Assembly: GCF_000002075.1 (NCBI RefSeq)
Contig: NW_004797306.1
Span: 1,924,575-1,969,343 of the forward strand
Source of the DNA: Aplysia californica
Lineage: Eukaryota; Mollusca; Gastropoda; Aplysiida; Aplysiidae
DNA length: 44,769 nt
Direction: 5' to 3'
Position numbers and translations under genes: made by a program. Positions within the stretch are counted from its first letter, which is position 1, and each line of letters starts with the position of its first letter. Below are positions 1 to 11,740 of the stretch, in pieces. Below the pieces are notes generated by a model. That model saw only the letters and a list, made by a program, of their open reading frames with translations, did no database searches and was not told the origin of the DNA.

Positions 1-170
1 CTCGTCCTTCCTACCCTACCTCTCTCCCACTTCCTACCTCTCCCCCTTCCTACCTCCCCCCCTCTCTCTCCTCCTTCCTCTATCTCCTTCCTCTCCCTCC
101 TTCCTACCTCCCCCACTCCTCCTCTTCCTCTCCCTCGTAGTTGTTTCACCTCCTGCTGACGGGACAGTCA
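1..170. repeat. CT-rich low-complexity tract
   Basis: The first 170 bases are almost pure C/T, with recurring TTCCTACCTC and CTCTCCC blocks. It is simple-sequence DNA with no coding signal. Confidence 0.8.
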
Positions 171-234
171 GTGTGGGTCTATCCCCCAACCAGCAAGGAG
201 GAGGGGGATGGACACAGATTGTCTGTCCTTCACT

Positions 235-360
235 TCACTTAAATGTGTTTGACGACGAACTAGCTCTGTCTACGTTGATATCCTTATTACATAATGATAA
301 TGCGCCATCATATTTATCAAATCTTTTGAAACGATATATTTCAAGTCATATTTTAAGGTA
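235..360 (+). repeat. Possible CR1-like LINE C-terminal scrap
   Basis: One reading frame gives HNDNAPSYLSNLLKRYI. This resembles the CLND..SYLSSLLRLYI segment found in the better preserved LINE tail near 3.9 kb and common at the end of CR1-like reverse transcriptases. The match is short and it is a guess. From 361 to 735 I see nothing else. Confidence 0.35.
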
Positions 361-738
361 ATCGGCTGACTAAAATAAATGTCTTTTATCATCTATTAAA
401 CTTAAAACAATGGGTGAGAAGGGCATTTTATGTATGCCTGCAATGTTTTTTGCCCAGTTGTTTAAGAGGTATCAAATTCTGTGTGCGACAGTGAACATAA
501 CCGCTACAAAACTGATGCCAGTGCCGTCTGTTGTGAAGAACTTTTATGGACATATTTTTAATTTCAGAAACATCAAGAGGAGCGAAGATGAGTTCTGTTT
601 CAAGATTTTAAAATGTTGAGTTTCACGGTGCTCGCAAAACCTGTGAGAATGAAATTTAGGATTGGATTTGGAACTAATAAAACAGTTGCAGCTTTTGTGA
701 ACTCAGGCATCAACCAATGATGGTCAACAGAATCCTAA

Positions 739-877
739 CGGGGTGCACACTACGGATGGATTTGGCCGATCGCCCGACTCGATCGCCTGAAACTGAAAAC
801 ACACACGTTTGTTTTTTAGGCGATCGAGTCGGGGCGATCGGCCCGATCGGCCGATCCTATCCGTAGTGGGCACCCCG
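739..877. mobile_element. 139-bp Harbinger-type MITE with TAA target duplication
   Basis: The ends are inverted copies: left CGGGGTGCACACTACGGAT, right reads CGGGGTGCCCACTACGGAT on the other strand. They are flanked by TAA on both sides (736-738 and 878-880), the TWA target site of PIF/Harbinger elements. The interior is GATCG-rich and shares an ACGTTTGTTTTTTAGG-like core with the 1.44-kb element at 20738-22180. It is non-coding and non-autonomous. Confidence 0.75.
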
Positions 878-880
878 TAA

Positions 881-2390
881 AGCGAATGAGTTGTTAAGCA
901 CAAGCGGAGTCGGCAGTATTGTATTTCAACATTTGTGAGAGCCCAATAATTGATTAATTGGCAGAATGTGTAACAGCAGCTTGGACTGTGACGGATAGAA
1001 GGGTCATTACACGTCAACCTCTGAGTCCGAGATGACACCTCTAAAAAACAGAAGAAAAAAAATGATCAAGAAATCTTACAGAAGAGGTCTCTAAGAGGTC
1101 CTATGTCTTCTCTCTTACCCTATTGTAGCGATTAACAGTCGTGTTTCTCCCTAGCTTTAACTGCCACTTCCCCTGTGTTTTTCGTGTCCACTTTTATCTC
1201 AAAACAGACTGCCTATGTCAAAGGGTTTTATGTGCATTTCAGGCGCTTGAGAAAAAACAAATCTGAAAGCAATCTTCAGATTGTAGATGGGCTTGTTGTG
1301 AAAAGACGTATGATGTTCCTCTATACTCTAAGCATGGAACTAACAAGATTGCAGCTAAAACTGCAGCGACAGAAAAAAAAGAAACCTACGAATGATTACC
1401 CACTTGATTATAAAAATGTTCTTAACCAACATTCTACATGAACGGCGCACAAGATGAAAACAGGCCAGTTACAACAACAGTGAAGTGACTCTAACCACTT
1501 GAAAGCTTCTATGGGCTCAAAAACAAGTCTTACTGATTCAGTGGGGAGGAGGGGGTGGGGTATGTGTGTGTATGTGTGGGGGGGATTGCTCTTGGACAAC
1601 TCTACCAATGAGACTATTCACATTCTTAAGCTCGTGCATACATTATGCTCAGATTTAACATCTGTATCAGCGTTTAGGAAAGTCAAGAAAATCAAATGTA
1701 TTCCACAGCTCATCTCAACAAATCAATACCAGTCCAAACGACCGCTATGATTTCAGGATAGAATAGTTACCGTAGGCCTATAGACTGTGGCACATTTCTA
1801 CACATAGTCAGTTTGTTATTGCTTCCCTGAGAATCTCCATCAAAAGCCAATAATGTCCAAGCAATGAACGGCTCCTTCATATCCTCTACTTTACTCGTTA
1901 GTAAACCAGAACCGCGTGTAGTTTCAAATGGTGCACAGCTTATCTCAACTAATCCCATCAGCCCATCGTACTGGTAAGACTGCTGGATCATGTATTATAC
2001 TGTGTCCATGTCTGCAGCACTTTTTAAAATATTGAAATATGGAGCCCTTATAAAAAAAACTATTCTTTAATTTAATCAGCGCTGGTGTTGAATACCAAAA
2101 AAAAAGAAAGTGGCAAATACTTTTCAGTCACGTAGAGAACGAAAGGACCGAAAGCTATATAGAGCAAAAATAATTGATGTATACTGTCCAAATACTCATG
2201 ACACCTGTATTGTCCAACAAATGCTGAAAGTAAGGACGTGGGTTTTTTTGCGGGGGGGGGGGGGGGGCTGAGCCGACAAGAAGCACATCAACAACTAGTC
2301 ACACAGTAACATTGCTATGTAATACCTGACGACAGTGGTTTCAAAGCAGGATTTGAAATCTATTGGCAGTTTTGGGGGGCTTTGTTTGTT
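881..2390. other. No gene recognised
   Basis: AT-rich sequence with scattered short open frames that show no domain, signal peptide or conserved motif. It contains a G homopolymer at about 2255-2270. Nothing here is supported as a gene. Confidence 0.6.
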
Positions 2391-2394
2391 TATA

Positions 2395-2625
2395 TTTCTT
2401 GGTTTGTTTGAGCAGGTGTTTTAAGGCAATATCGACTCAGTTTTTGTTATCTATTGGCAGTGCCTAAACAGAATTAAATATGACCAAAAACTCAAGAGAA
2501 ACATATTGACAGAATAACGGTCATTTAGTGCTGGGATTAGAGAGTAAAACAGACTGACAAAAACAACAGAGGGAAAGTAAAAAGGTTGGACCTACCAGTG
2601 GTGCCATCCAACCATTCGCTGTATT
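2395..2625 (-). repeat. Dispersed repeat, minus orientation
   Basis: The stretch from AGGTGTTTTAAGGCAATATCGAC through GGTCATTTAGTGC to AACAACAGAGGGAAAGTAAA reappears, reverse-complemented and in part, at 29590-29705 (TTTAACTTTCCCTCTGTTGTT, CTAAATGACC). A scrap of the same 3' end is inserted at 7449. The end resembles the GTGTTTTACGGC terminus of the long SINE family in this window. The bases from 2630 to 3250 show nothing further. Confidence 0.5.
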
Positions 2626-3254
2626 AAGTTGCCCTTACAGAGTGAAACCACATTAAACACACACGTGAGTAATTAGCAAAAACATAGAACCAGCCAGAGG
2701 TTCTACTCTACTATTTCCTAGTGAAAGACACTATGAAGAAATGTTTCAAACGTACAAATATCAACTCTTTGGCATTGATCGGAAGACAATCTTCAATTCA
2801 AAATTGGACAAGAGAAATTCGCTGGAAGAGAAAAGGAAAACACTGCTCCTGATCGACTTCAAAAGGACTCTAAGGGCTGTGTTCCCATACGCTTGCGGGG
2901 TTCTTTGAATACCCTTGAGGTCCACAGCAAAAGTTCAGAACTACGAACATTGACAAATAATTTAGTGAGGAGAGATTTGATTCTTTCAAAAAGGACACAT
3001 TCAACAAAGAGCTGAGTGCTAAACTTATCAAGAGTCGATGAGGGATGCCAGTACATGTACCGGAATATGACCAGAGCTCTCTTGGGTTTTTTTTTTAGAC
3101 AGTGAACATTGCACGATCAAGCTGGAATTCGGCAGGTATCAGTGCCCGATCAATGTATACAACCGTGCTTTCAGGAATGACTTGATGCTCGACCGATGAA
3201 AGTCTGGAGATCCCGGAGATATTTCGGATTTCAGCAGACTCCATTGTAGTAACT

Positions 3255-3326
3255 GGTGTCTATGGTGTAGCGGTTACAAGCTGCGATGTCGCACGCAGGA
3301 GACCTGAGTTCGATTCCCAAGTGGGA
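3255..3326 (+). repeat. tRNA-Asp-derived SINE head
   Basis: An A-box-like TGGTGTAGCGG and a B-box GTTCGATTCCC surround an anticodon region with GTC and GGAGACC, like eukaryotic tRNA-Asp. The stems are damaged and it runs into non-tRNA sequence, so it is a SINE promoter rather than a tRNA gene. A relative lies at 23975. Confidence 0.6.
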
Positions 3327-3424
3327 AGAAATGTTTACCCTGTACTTTGGTCTTACTACTGGGATTTTGTGTAAGTTTGAAACACTTTAAAAATAAACCG
3401 TGCAAAATATGTCAGATAAGGTGA

Positions 3425-3525
3425 ATGGCGATTTTACCATCATCCATTGAACTGTAACCATCTTAATCATAGGTATTTCTATGACCTTTAAAGCATGCTT
3501 GCACTATCATAAAACCATGGGATTA
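3425..3525 (+). repeat. LINE 3' end fragment
   Basis: About 80 bases, ending in TATTTCTATGACCTTTAAAGCATGC, closely match the end of the LINE remnant at 10105-10185 (TATTCCTATGACATTTAAAGCATGC). It is a 5'-truncated copy of the same family. Confidence 0.5.
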
Positions 3526-3588
3526 TTATCAGGGATCTGATAACGTATATCAAGCGATTAAAAATAATGATTACTTATTATAATATAT

Positions 3589-4038
3589 GTCACGACGCAG
3601 TGAAAATCAGTGCATGTCAGTTTTTGGCCCTAGAGAACTAAAAGATGTAATCTTAAAGTTTGCTCATTTTGCTTTCTTTTGATGAAAAAAATACTGATCT
3701 ATCTTGAATAGAATTCTAGAAAGTTAAAAGACTTCAAACTGTCCCAAAGAATGCTGCACGCTTAGTTTTACGGAAAAGAAAGCGAGACTCTGCTAAACCT
3801 CTTTTACGGACATTGAATTGGCTTCCTGTTGAGAAAAGAAAGGTGTGCAAGTTGGCCACCCTATGTCACAAATGTTTGAATGATAACGCGTCATAATATT
3901 TATCAAGTCTGTTAAGACTGTATATAAGGTGTTTAAAATGAAACAAAATGAATATAAATTACCTGACGGAAGGAAAAAAATGTGAGTTTCTTCAAACTTC
4001 GTTTGTTTTTGTCACCTGATTTCACCACAATGCCTCAC
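3589..4038. mobile_element. MITE family 1 copy, with LINE scrap inside
   Basis: The left end (GTCACGACGCAGTGAAAATCAG) and right end (ACCTGATTTCACCACAATGCCTCAC) are inverted versions of the family ends seen cleanly at 30061-30498. The middle third is replaced by a LINE C-terminal fragment. There are no transposase remains. Confidence 0.65.
3705..3930 (+). mobile_element. CR1-like LINE, C-terminal reverse-transcriptase fragment
   Basis: Reads as LVLRKRKRDSAKPLL, then LNWLPVEKRKVCKLATLCHK, then CLNDNAS and YLSSLLRLY, with one stop. This is the LHWLPVEKR..YKLA.LCHRCL signature near the C-terminus of CR1/jockey-type LINE polymerases. It is truncated at both ends and sits within the MITE at 3589-4038. 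Confidence 0.75.
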
Positions 4039-4590
4039 ATACTTGTAACAATGTATCTTTGTTTGTAGATATACGTGTGGGAAAATGAGAATGCACATGG
4101 TAAAACACCGAAGCAATTTACCAGCATGAGGACTAAGAAGATTTCTCCTACCTTACCACTCAATTGTGTAGACTGGCCGGCCACTCCTGTCAGCTACATC
4201 AGTAGCGTCCTTCCCTGCCAGTGGAAGTGCTGCGACCTCTGCTGCTTCACTGTCTACTGTCTGACTGCATTACAAACCTTGGATATAAGAGAAATGCGTG
4301 CTCTCATTTGCTAATTCTAATTCTAAAATAAATAATTAAATAAAAGAAGAAAAACTGATTATTCAGCATGTCAAAGCAATATGGACCGACACAATTACTT
4401 TAAAAACACACTGCGGAACGATAGCACACCCACACATGCCCATTACTCTATTTTTCATCTATCCTCAAACACAATTAGTGTTTTCTGCCTGTTCGTCAAT
4501 AGCATTTCACCAAGACAGACTGCTTTACTTTGCTCCCAAAAATCTGTGTGAAAAGAGCAATATGATATCGGTGGCGGATTCTTTTTTTCT
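4039..4590. other. No gene recognised
   Basis: Contains a 79-codon open frame (4075-4314, ten cysteines, no signal peptide) and one of 64 codons. Neither matches a family I know or has splice signals of note. Confidence 0.5.
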
Positions 4591-4591
4591 T

Positions 4592-4936
4592 TTGGTAAGT
4601 GTTTTACGACTCTCAAAACCGCATGAATAGATCATGAGTGCTCGGGAGACATTTAGCATTTTTAGTTTGGTAGGAATTAATTTTGAATTTTGCCAGGTGG
4701 CGGCCTACTCTTAAATTATTGACTTTAGGACCGACAAGGGATCTTTAACGTGCACAACGTCGAGACAAAAGCTCTGAGAATGTTTGGTCTTTATCCGAGA
4801 TCGATAAGATTATGTGTAGATCTTACCTACTCTAAGATCAGGGTGTCGCTGAAAGAAAGCAGTAAGAAGGAGCCAAGGAGAAGAAGTAAAAAGGCAGTAG
4901 CAAGAGTCAGGAGTTCAGAGGAGGGCCAAAGAGAGA

Positions 4937-4992
<56 letters not shown>

Positions 4993-5184
4993 GAGAGGAG
5001 GGAGAGTGCGGTAGGAGGGAGCAGAAAGTGGAGAGGAAAACAGACGACAGAACATTATTAGAGAGCAGGGAAAGTGAATATAGAACATTTTAGAGGGGGA
5101 AAAAATCTGACACAGTCAGGTTTCGAACCTGGTACCTACTGAATCAAAGGCAAACACAGTACCTCAAGACCACGAGAGCCCTCA
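4592..5184 (-). mobile_element. Long tRNA-derived SINE (family A), minus strand
   Basis: Read on the minus strand it begins with the tRNA-like head (CTCGTGGTCTTGAGG A-box, GGTTCGAAACC B-box). It then passes a CT-rich body and ends in ...GTAAAACACTTACC. Other copies are at 18749, 22678, 29125, 31729, 38106 and 41088. A (GA)n array at about 4938-4995 expands the CT-rich body. Confidence 0.75.
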
Positions 5185-5198
5185 GTGATAGAAGTGAT

Positions 5199-5417
5199 GT
5201 GGAAGTGAGTAGTGCAGTCGAAGACGACGCTTTTGGCTTGGAGGGATGTAGCTCTTGTCTGACCGACCCTATCGACCATACACAAGACGACAACTGGATT
5301 TGGGAATTGTTCTACGATGATGTAGAAGTGGACGTCTTCTGTCAAGACCGGTGGACAACTACAAATCTCCAAGAACGAACTACTCATCAATTCAGAGGTA
5401 GATCTAGGGTCTCATAG
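5199..5417 (+). other. Open frame, possibly N-terminal part of a piggyBac remnant
   Basis: Seventy-two codons rich in Asp/Glu (VEDDAFGLEG, YDDVEVDVF). PiggyBac transposases often begin with an acidic, poorly conserved stretch, and recognisable piggyBac sequence starts 310 bases downstream on the same strand. That position is the only reason for the suggestion. Confidence 0.25.
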
Positions 5418-5726
5418 AATCAGCCCTCTTGATCTAAATCTAAATGTTAAAAAGAGACAAAATACATATTTACAATAATAAATCAAAGATACACAAAGGC
5501 AAAAAGGAAAATTATCAGAACATCTCATAATAATAGATACAGTCTTGCACATATGTAGTGAATAGATTTTCAGGTCCTGAATTCCTCCTTAGACATGCAT
5601 GTTCTTTGTATTTAAAACACGTTCAAAGTACAATTAGCTCATAACGAAAAGATTTCTGCGCCGCGTCAACTTAGCTATGTTTGCGTGCTGGATTGTAACA
5701 TAAAAATACTGTTTCTCTTTCTGAAG

Positions 5727-6250
5727 GACCTTCTGGACCTGTAGACTTAGAGCCCAGTGGGGAGCCTGTGCATTACTTCGGAAAGATTTGGACTGACCCA
5801 TTCGGGCAGCATAATTTTATTAACAAGACTAACAGTTACGCTAAGCAGGAGCCGGTAAAAGGACCTCGCCTCCTAAGAGAAAATGGAGCCAGGTCGACGC
5901 CCACCACACAGTGCCCTACTCAGTCACAAAATCATACTTTCTGTACGCAGGTCCTTGCTTCTGGATAGGCATAAAGCATCAACCATGCCGGACGGACAAA
6001 TGGAGGAGAACGTAAGTCGTAATTTCTGACTCAGTTTGGGAGCGCCATGTCAAGAGATCTGTTCTCTCCGACATGGTGTTTCTTTCATCGTCATGACAAT
6101 ACCTGAATACCAGCGCCGCTAAGACGGAGAACAAACGCAAACTGAAAAAGGAGCGATGGTTGATCGACGCCCTCAGCAACACTTCCAGGGCTCTAAAGCC
6201 TAACGGGGTCGTGTCTGTTGACGAAAGCGTGGTCAAGTTCAAGGGCTGAT
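5727..6250 (+). mobile_element. piggyBac transposase remnant
   Basis: Two blocks are recognisable. The first is at 5760-5860: EPVHYFGKIWTDPFGQHNFI, then NKTNSYAKQE, matching the DYF..F.D..........TN.YA.Q start of the PGBD transposase core. The second is at 6030-6250: FGSAMSRDLFS, then RWLIDALSNTSRALKP, ending VSVDESVVKFKG, which contains the DE(S/A)..KFKGR block with the first catalytic aspartate. The blocks lie in different frames with stops between them, and the C-terminal half was not found. It is a dead DNA-transposon fragment. 6251-6715 holds nothing I recognise. Confidence 0.8.
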
Positions 6251-6717
6251 TAGTTGTTTTCAACAAAATAAATAGTCAAAGATGCATTTGCAAACTAAAA
6301 GACAGCATTTTTATCTCGACTTTTCAGGTCGTATTTACAGATACATTAATTTTTGTTGCTTTCTCCCAGGACATGGGCAGCATTCATCACAAGCAGAGCG
6401 CAAAAGGAGGAAGAGGTGCAGTAATTTCACTAAATCATCTGCAAATGCTTCACTACTGCATCCTGTGAGGACTCGGCTAATCACACATCTGCTGTTTCGG
6501 TCAACGACATTAATGACCAATGCATCAATCGTAAATACCATTTCGTCTTCTCTATATCTTCCCGAAACTTAAACTCGGCAACTGCCAGAGCCACTGTTGA
6601 TCTTTCAACCAGTGCATGCTTGGCAAAGAAACTGTAGTAGTACGTGACAGTGACACCAAAGATGGATGACATTAAAAACGAGAGGAATTCTGTAACAAGT
6701 GACCAACAGGAAATAGA

Positions 6718-6822
6718 GGGTTAGGTTACGGTAGGATTAGGCTTAAGGCTAGGTTGGATACGGTTAGGGTAAGTCTAGGGTTAGGGCTAAGGCTAGGGTT
6801 AGGGTTAAGGCTAGGGTTAGGT
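6718..6822 (+). repeat. Degenerate telomere-like (TTAGGG) tract
   Basis: About 100 bases of imperfect TTAGGG-type units: GGGTTAGGTTACGGTAGG, AGGCTAGGGTTAGGGTTAAG and variants such as GGCTAAGG. It is a short interstitial tract, not a chromosome end. Confidence 0.7.
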
Positions 6823-7403
6823 CCCTTCTCTATTGTGTTTTTCGGGGTGGTCGCTCGTTACAGAAGTCCTTCCATAAAAAATGTTGTATAACAACTGCTC
6901 ATCAGGACATTACTCGTGTTTTTTTTACACACACAGTTGTGTGTGTAAATTGTAAGTGAACATGCAAACCTCCAAAAGGTCTGAAGTGACAGGGTTGCCT
7001 TGTCTCTCCCTCAAGAACAACATAGCTGTCGAAAAGAAGCTCCACAAATCGTATATGGTTGTGTCAAATCTACACTATTTTCTGTCTTTTATGGGTCCCA
7101 TCATTTGACTTTGGTCTACCTGAGTGAGAAAAAAGTTTACAGACGACAGGCCAATATGACTGACCTATGTATCTAAATCTAGTGGAAACGTATCTTGACT
7201 TAAACTCCAGTATGTTTGGTGCGGGGGGGGGGGGGGGGGTAACGGAACAAAATTGCAAAACCTTTGCCCTTCAGCAAGACCCGCGAACATCTTTCAGCAG
7301 GACATACCACCAGAGATTTGCAAGCGAAAGTGAGGCAGGAAAGACGGTGTTCGAGTCTGAGTTCTCAGAAGGACTTCCTAACCGTTCATCCCGACTAACA
7401 TAA
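6823..7403. other. No gene recognised
   Basis: Unique-looking sequence with a G homopolymer (about 7221-7239). No coding or repeat signal that I can support. Confidence 0.5.
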
Positions 7404-10250
7404 CTGGTAACGCTAGATCCCTGAACAACAAAATTGACTCTAAGGGCTTTTTTTTGATTGGGTAGATGTTTTACGGCACTATCGACACAATTTTGGTCAT
7501 TTAAGCGCCATCTCTAAGGGCTAACGAGAGACATCTACATGAATATAGAAAGCCTCCATCTTATGTTTCTCAGAGACCTGGTTCAGGGAGGATACTACCA
7601 ATGCTTGTGTAGACCTAAAAGGGTTTAATGTTTTTCGTACAGACAGGCAGAGCTTCTCCAACAAAAGTCATGGTGGGGGGTGTATGTGCGTACATTAACA
7701 ATCGAGGGTGCCACCCAAATGACATACAGGTTGTACACCAGTCCTTCTCTCCCCATCTGGTAGTTCTGTCTTTACATCTACGTCCATTTTATCTACCTTG
7801 TGAGTTTCCAAGTAAGCCACAAAATCTCCTGAGATCTTTACTACCGGAAACTTAAACAGCTGTACTCTTAACGCCGCACTAGCCAACTTGACTCAGTACG
7901 TCGACGTACAAACGAGATGCAAAAGGACAATAGATCTGTATTACGGCACTGTCACCCAAGCCTATAAATGTGTTGCTATTCTACCCATTGGCAACTCTCA
8001 CCACACCATACCATTACAACTTCCCCTGTACCGCTCTGTATTGACAAAAATGAAGCCAGAAGTTCGAACAGTCACAACCTGGACTGAAGACCGCGAAGAC
8101 CAACGGAGAGGACGTTTTGACTGAGCCCACCGGAATGTCTTTATCACTGCATGTTGTTGTTGTTGTTGTTAGCGATCCAGTAGCATCTGCGCGTTAACTC
8201 TTCTGCATGATGCCATTCGGTAATAGTTGCATGTTTGTTCTAATTGTTGTCTTGAGGAGTAGAGGCAATTAGATGTGTGGGGTAGCTTGGGAAGAAAACA
8301 TCGAATGCATGTTGTGATAGTAATGATTTATGTACAACAGTCACAGATTATGTTAATTTTTGTACGGATATAGTAGTGGCCCTTAAAAAAGTTACCACCT
8401 TCCCTAACTCTAAACCGTGAATAAATTCTGGAATCAAAAGACCTAATCCATAAAAAAACCGCTTATAAAAACTAAGACAAAATAGGAATAAAAGTCATAG
8501 ACAAAGCTGTAAAGAAAAGAAAAATCTGGGTTATAAAAAAAATATATAAAGAAACTGGAAGATCTGTTTCGTTCAAATAATTCTCGTGAGACATTGTCTG
8601 GGCGTAAGACGATAGTGGGCTACAAAAATAAACAAAAAAACGTATGTGTTGACAACGAAGACAGCTGTGCAAATGATGTCAATGCCTTTTTCTCTCTATT
8701 TGACAAAAGCAGTTCGTGTGACTTGCCATGTGTGAGTACCGACACAAAAGAAAATGTTGTTGTTGTTGTTGTTGAAGACCGGACGGTTAGGTGTGTGTTC
8801 GGACGTGTGAATGTGAGAAAGGCGTGTGGCCCAGGCGGTGTGCAACCCAAAATTCAAAAAATGAGTTCACAACAAATTAGTTCTATCTACACTTATGTTA
8901 TCAACTAGTCGTTGCTGACACATGTTATTCCCATATTTGGAAATGTTCAGAAATCACCCCCCCCCTTCCCCCCTTTCCAAAGAAAGAAAAAACCCAGAAA
9001 TGAATGACCTAAGACCAATAGCCTTAACTTCTGTAGTTATAAAATGTCTAGGAAAAAAATGCTAAAAAGACAACAAATATACATAGAACCTATCAAGGAC
9101 CCCTACAATTCGCATATCGTCATGGGAGAAGTGCGGAAGACGCCATTCTACTCTTTCTTGACAACATATATAGACATTTAGACAAATCAAAAATATACTG
9201 TATGCTGTAGGATCCTGTTTGTTGATTTTTCTTCAGCCTCTAATACTATCCAGCGAGTTATTCTTTTAAAGAAATTATAAAACATAGGTATTATTGTTAA
9301 CGTCAATTTAATATTATGACCAGGAAATTTTCCGACCAACCGAACCCAGTGTGTAAAATAGAAACAGTCCTCATCGATACCCATCTCAACAAATACTGGG
9401 GCCCCTCAATGATGTGTTTTGTCACCAGTTTTGTTTACACTGTACATGAACGATTGCCAAATAAATACGAGTAACATCAAATTGGTCAAATTTGCAGACG
9501 TTTCAACCATAATGGGGCTCATTCAGGTTGACCATGACAAAACTGCTTACCGGAATTTTATGCTAAACTTTTCAGAGTGGTTTGAAACTCATCAACTTTT
9601 TTTAATGTGAAAAACAAAGAACTTGTTAACTTTAGAAAAAAGAAATCGCCTCTGCAGCGGCTCAAAATTAAAAATTAAAACATCCATTAAGTGTCAGATT
9701 ATAAGTATTTGTGTGTTACAATAGACCACAAACGTGGCTGGCATGTCCATACTTCTATCCTGCATTGAAAAAGTGGGCAAAAATCTTTTTTTGTACAGAA
9801 GTCCATGCATTGATAGATCATTGATGTCCTAATTCTATCAATCAGCCATAGAAAGTAGGATCAATTTTTGTATGACAACATGGGCTTGGAACACAAGGCA
9901 TCGAGAAAAACAAAAATCGAATCGATTAATATGAAAAGAGTTTAAAATTTCAACATCTATTTTCCCCTATGGTACTTTGATGACTTATACATTATGGCTT
10001 ACACTGGAAAAATCCATTCCATCTTTACATTCCTTGTTCCCGCAAATAAAAATATCAGAAGTAAAAGACCTAGGCTTCTGATCTGTAACACAGAAAGAAG
10101 GTCATTCTAACCATTATCCATTAAACTTCTATCATCTAAATCGTCTTGTTATAAGTATTCCTATGACATTTAAAGCATGCATTTGAACACCATTGAGCTA
10201 CATTTAGAATACTGAGTACATATCTATATCTACCCTAACACTGTTAATGT
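7404..10250 (+). mobile_element. Degenerate CR1/jockey-like LINE, nearly full coding span
   Basis: Pieces in order, across all three frames. Endonuclease: ARSLNNKID (7412); a SETWFQED-like stretch near 7575; FRTDRQ..SNKSHGGG and YINNRGCHPNDIQVV at 7640-7735. Linker and start of reverse transcriptase: KVTTFPNSKP near 8390, then RKACGPGGVQPKI at 8815. RT core: ILFVDFSSASNTIQ near 9210, SPVLFTLYMNDCQ at 9422, and FADVSTIMG at 9495 where FADDTTIVG is usual. C-terminal part: KISEVKDLGF near 10055. Many stops and frameshifts show it is long dead. 3' sequence is shared with 3425-3525. Confidence 0.8.
7449..7511 (-). mobile_element. 63-bp retroposed insert with 11-bp target duplication
   Basis: The insert starts with a T-run (a poly-A tail on the minus strand) and contains GTTTTACGGCACTATCGAC, the 3' end of a SINE/LINE family in this window. 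CTCTAAGGGCT flanks it on both sides (7438-7448 and 7512-7522). It interrupts the LINE just after its ARSLNNKID block, so it landed later. Confidence 0.7.
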
Positions 10251-10375
10251 TTATAATAATTGTAACTGTTCTTTTATATCATTTTTGTGACTGTGAGCCT
10301 GTTTTTGAGTGTAAGCATACAATTGCATTATAATGGTCATGTGAACAGATGTGGGTGGAAGAGAGGATGTGAGAG

Positions 10376-10379
<4 letters not shown>

Positions 10380-10409
<30 letters not shown>
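10380..10409. repeat. (GA)n microsatellite
   Basis: About 15 uninterrupted GA units beside the end of the SINE at 10429. Confidence 0.9.
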
Positions 10410-10410
<1 letters not shown>

Positions 10411-10428
10411 TGAGCAAATAATGATAAA

Positions 10429-10775
10429 TAAATAGCATTTGTATAGCGCATGTCCACACTCCAAAGCAAGCTCTGTGCGCTTTACACTTTATTATAACCC
10501 CAGCAGACCATAGAACACTCAGAAACATTCTCAGCTTTCCAGGAAGCATACAGTGCAAGCAGCTGGTTAAGCGCTCAAACACTAACAAACAAGTTTTTAA
10601 CTGTCTATAGTTGGGTACCCATTTTCACCTGGATGAAGAGAGGAATACTCGAGTAAAGTGTCTTTCCCAAGGACACAAAGTTGGGCCCGCGGCTCGAACC
10701 CTCGAACCCGCAACCTCACGATTACGAGTCCGGCAGCCTGACCACTAGGCCACCGACGCCACATGGGTGTACACA
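10429..10775 (-). mobile_element. tRNA-Thr-like SINE (family B), minus strand
   Basis: The minus strand starts with GTCGGTGGCCTAGTGGTCAG (A-box), an anticodon loop CTCGTAA (CGU, threonine type) and the B-box GCGGGTTCGAG. It ends with AGCGCACAGAGC... and ATACAAATGCTATTTATT, a LINE-type tail. A second head is at 25376-25527. Confidence 0.7.
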
Positions 10776-10801
10776 TGTGCGTGCGTATGCGTGAGTGTGC
10801 A

Positions 10802-10805
<4 letters not shown>

Positions 10806-10853
<48 letters not shown>
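10806..10853. repeat. (GT)n microsatellite
   Basis: Roughly 24 GT units directly upstream of the family-B SINE head. Confidence 0.95.
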
Positions 10854-10857
<4 letters not shown>

Positions 10858-10859
10858 TG

Positions 10860-11620
10860 GTGAAACACCTATCAAATGTGTCAAGGTACTGGGGAATAAT
10901 ATAGAGGTATCTTAATCCTCAAATATGGAAAAGAAAAGAAATCACGATTATTTTATTTCAACCAATAAAAAGAATCATGTTTTGAAAACGGTCAATCAGC
11001 TCCACTCAAGGCCAAGCCTTAATTTTAATATGAGATCTGTGAAAGTGAATAATTGGAAAACCAACTGTCCTAGGAAATTAAAAAAGACCAATAATTTGAT
11101 CGAGTTCTTATTCTTAAAATCTTCGTCAGTTTCCAACACTTCCAATTTGCATTCAGTCTCTTGACTTTGAGTGCATGCTGAGCCTCTTGTGTTAATTGTG
11201 TTCAGTGGTAGAAATGGCTGATTTTGATGTGAAGATGAATAATTTAAATTGCAATGTTGGAGATATTTCCGCAACCCTTTCAATTTTTATCAAATTCTTT
11301 TGCAAGAGGATCAAGAATATTTGTTGCTCATAATGTTTAGACTACTTGACAGTGAGAACAGTTTCTTTTCTTGTGGCAAGTGTTTTGGTGCTCTAAAACC
11401 TCCGCACAGAAGTGGCAAACGAGTTTGTTACTTACAGATTTCGTTCTTGTAAAAAACTATGAGTACATTGTGATAGAGTATTCCTAGTCGTTGAATGGCC
11501 TCAAGAGATCTGGTTGTCCAACAAAAAGGAGTTTCAAAAAGTGAGCTATGGGCATGTGCCACGGTTTGAGAATGGGCTCCACATTATTATCATGATAGAC
11601 GGCTGTATTCTTTCAACTGT
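10860..11620. other. No gene recognised
   Basis: AT-rich sequence. Around 11370-11400 a scrap (GGCAAGTGTTTTGGTGCTCTAAAAC) recalls the SINE family A 3' end. No gene evidence. Confidence 0.5.
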
Positions 11621-11621
11621 A

Positions 11622-11684
<63 letters not shown>

Positions 11685-11740
11685 TATTATTATTGTTATT
11701 ATTATTATTATTACTATTATTATTGTTATTATTATTATTC
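11622..11740. repeat. (ATT)n microsatellite
   Basis: About 40 TAT/ATT triplets with occasional TAC and TTG variants. The open frame through it is poly-tyrosine and not real coding. Confidence 0.95.

Noticed and set aside
6481-6672. Minus-strand frame with FFAKHALVERSTVALAVAEF
   Set aside because: Looks protein-like by eye, but I can name no family or splice context; not supported as a gene.
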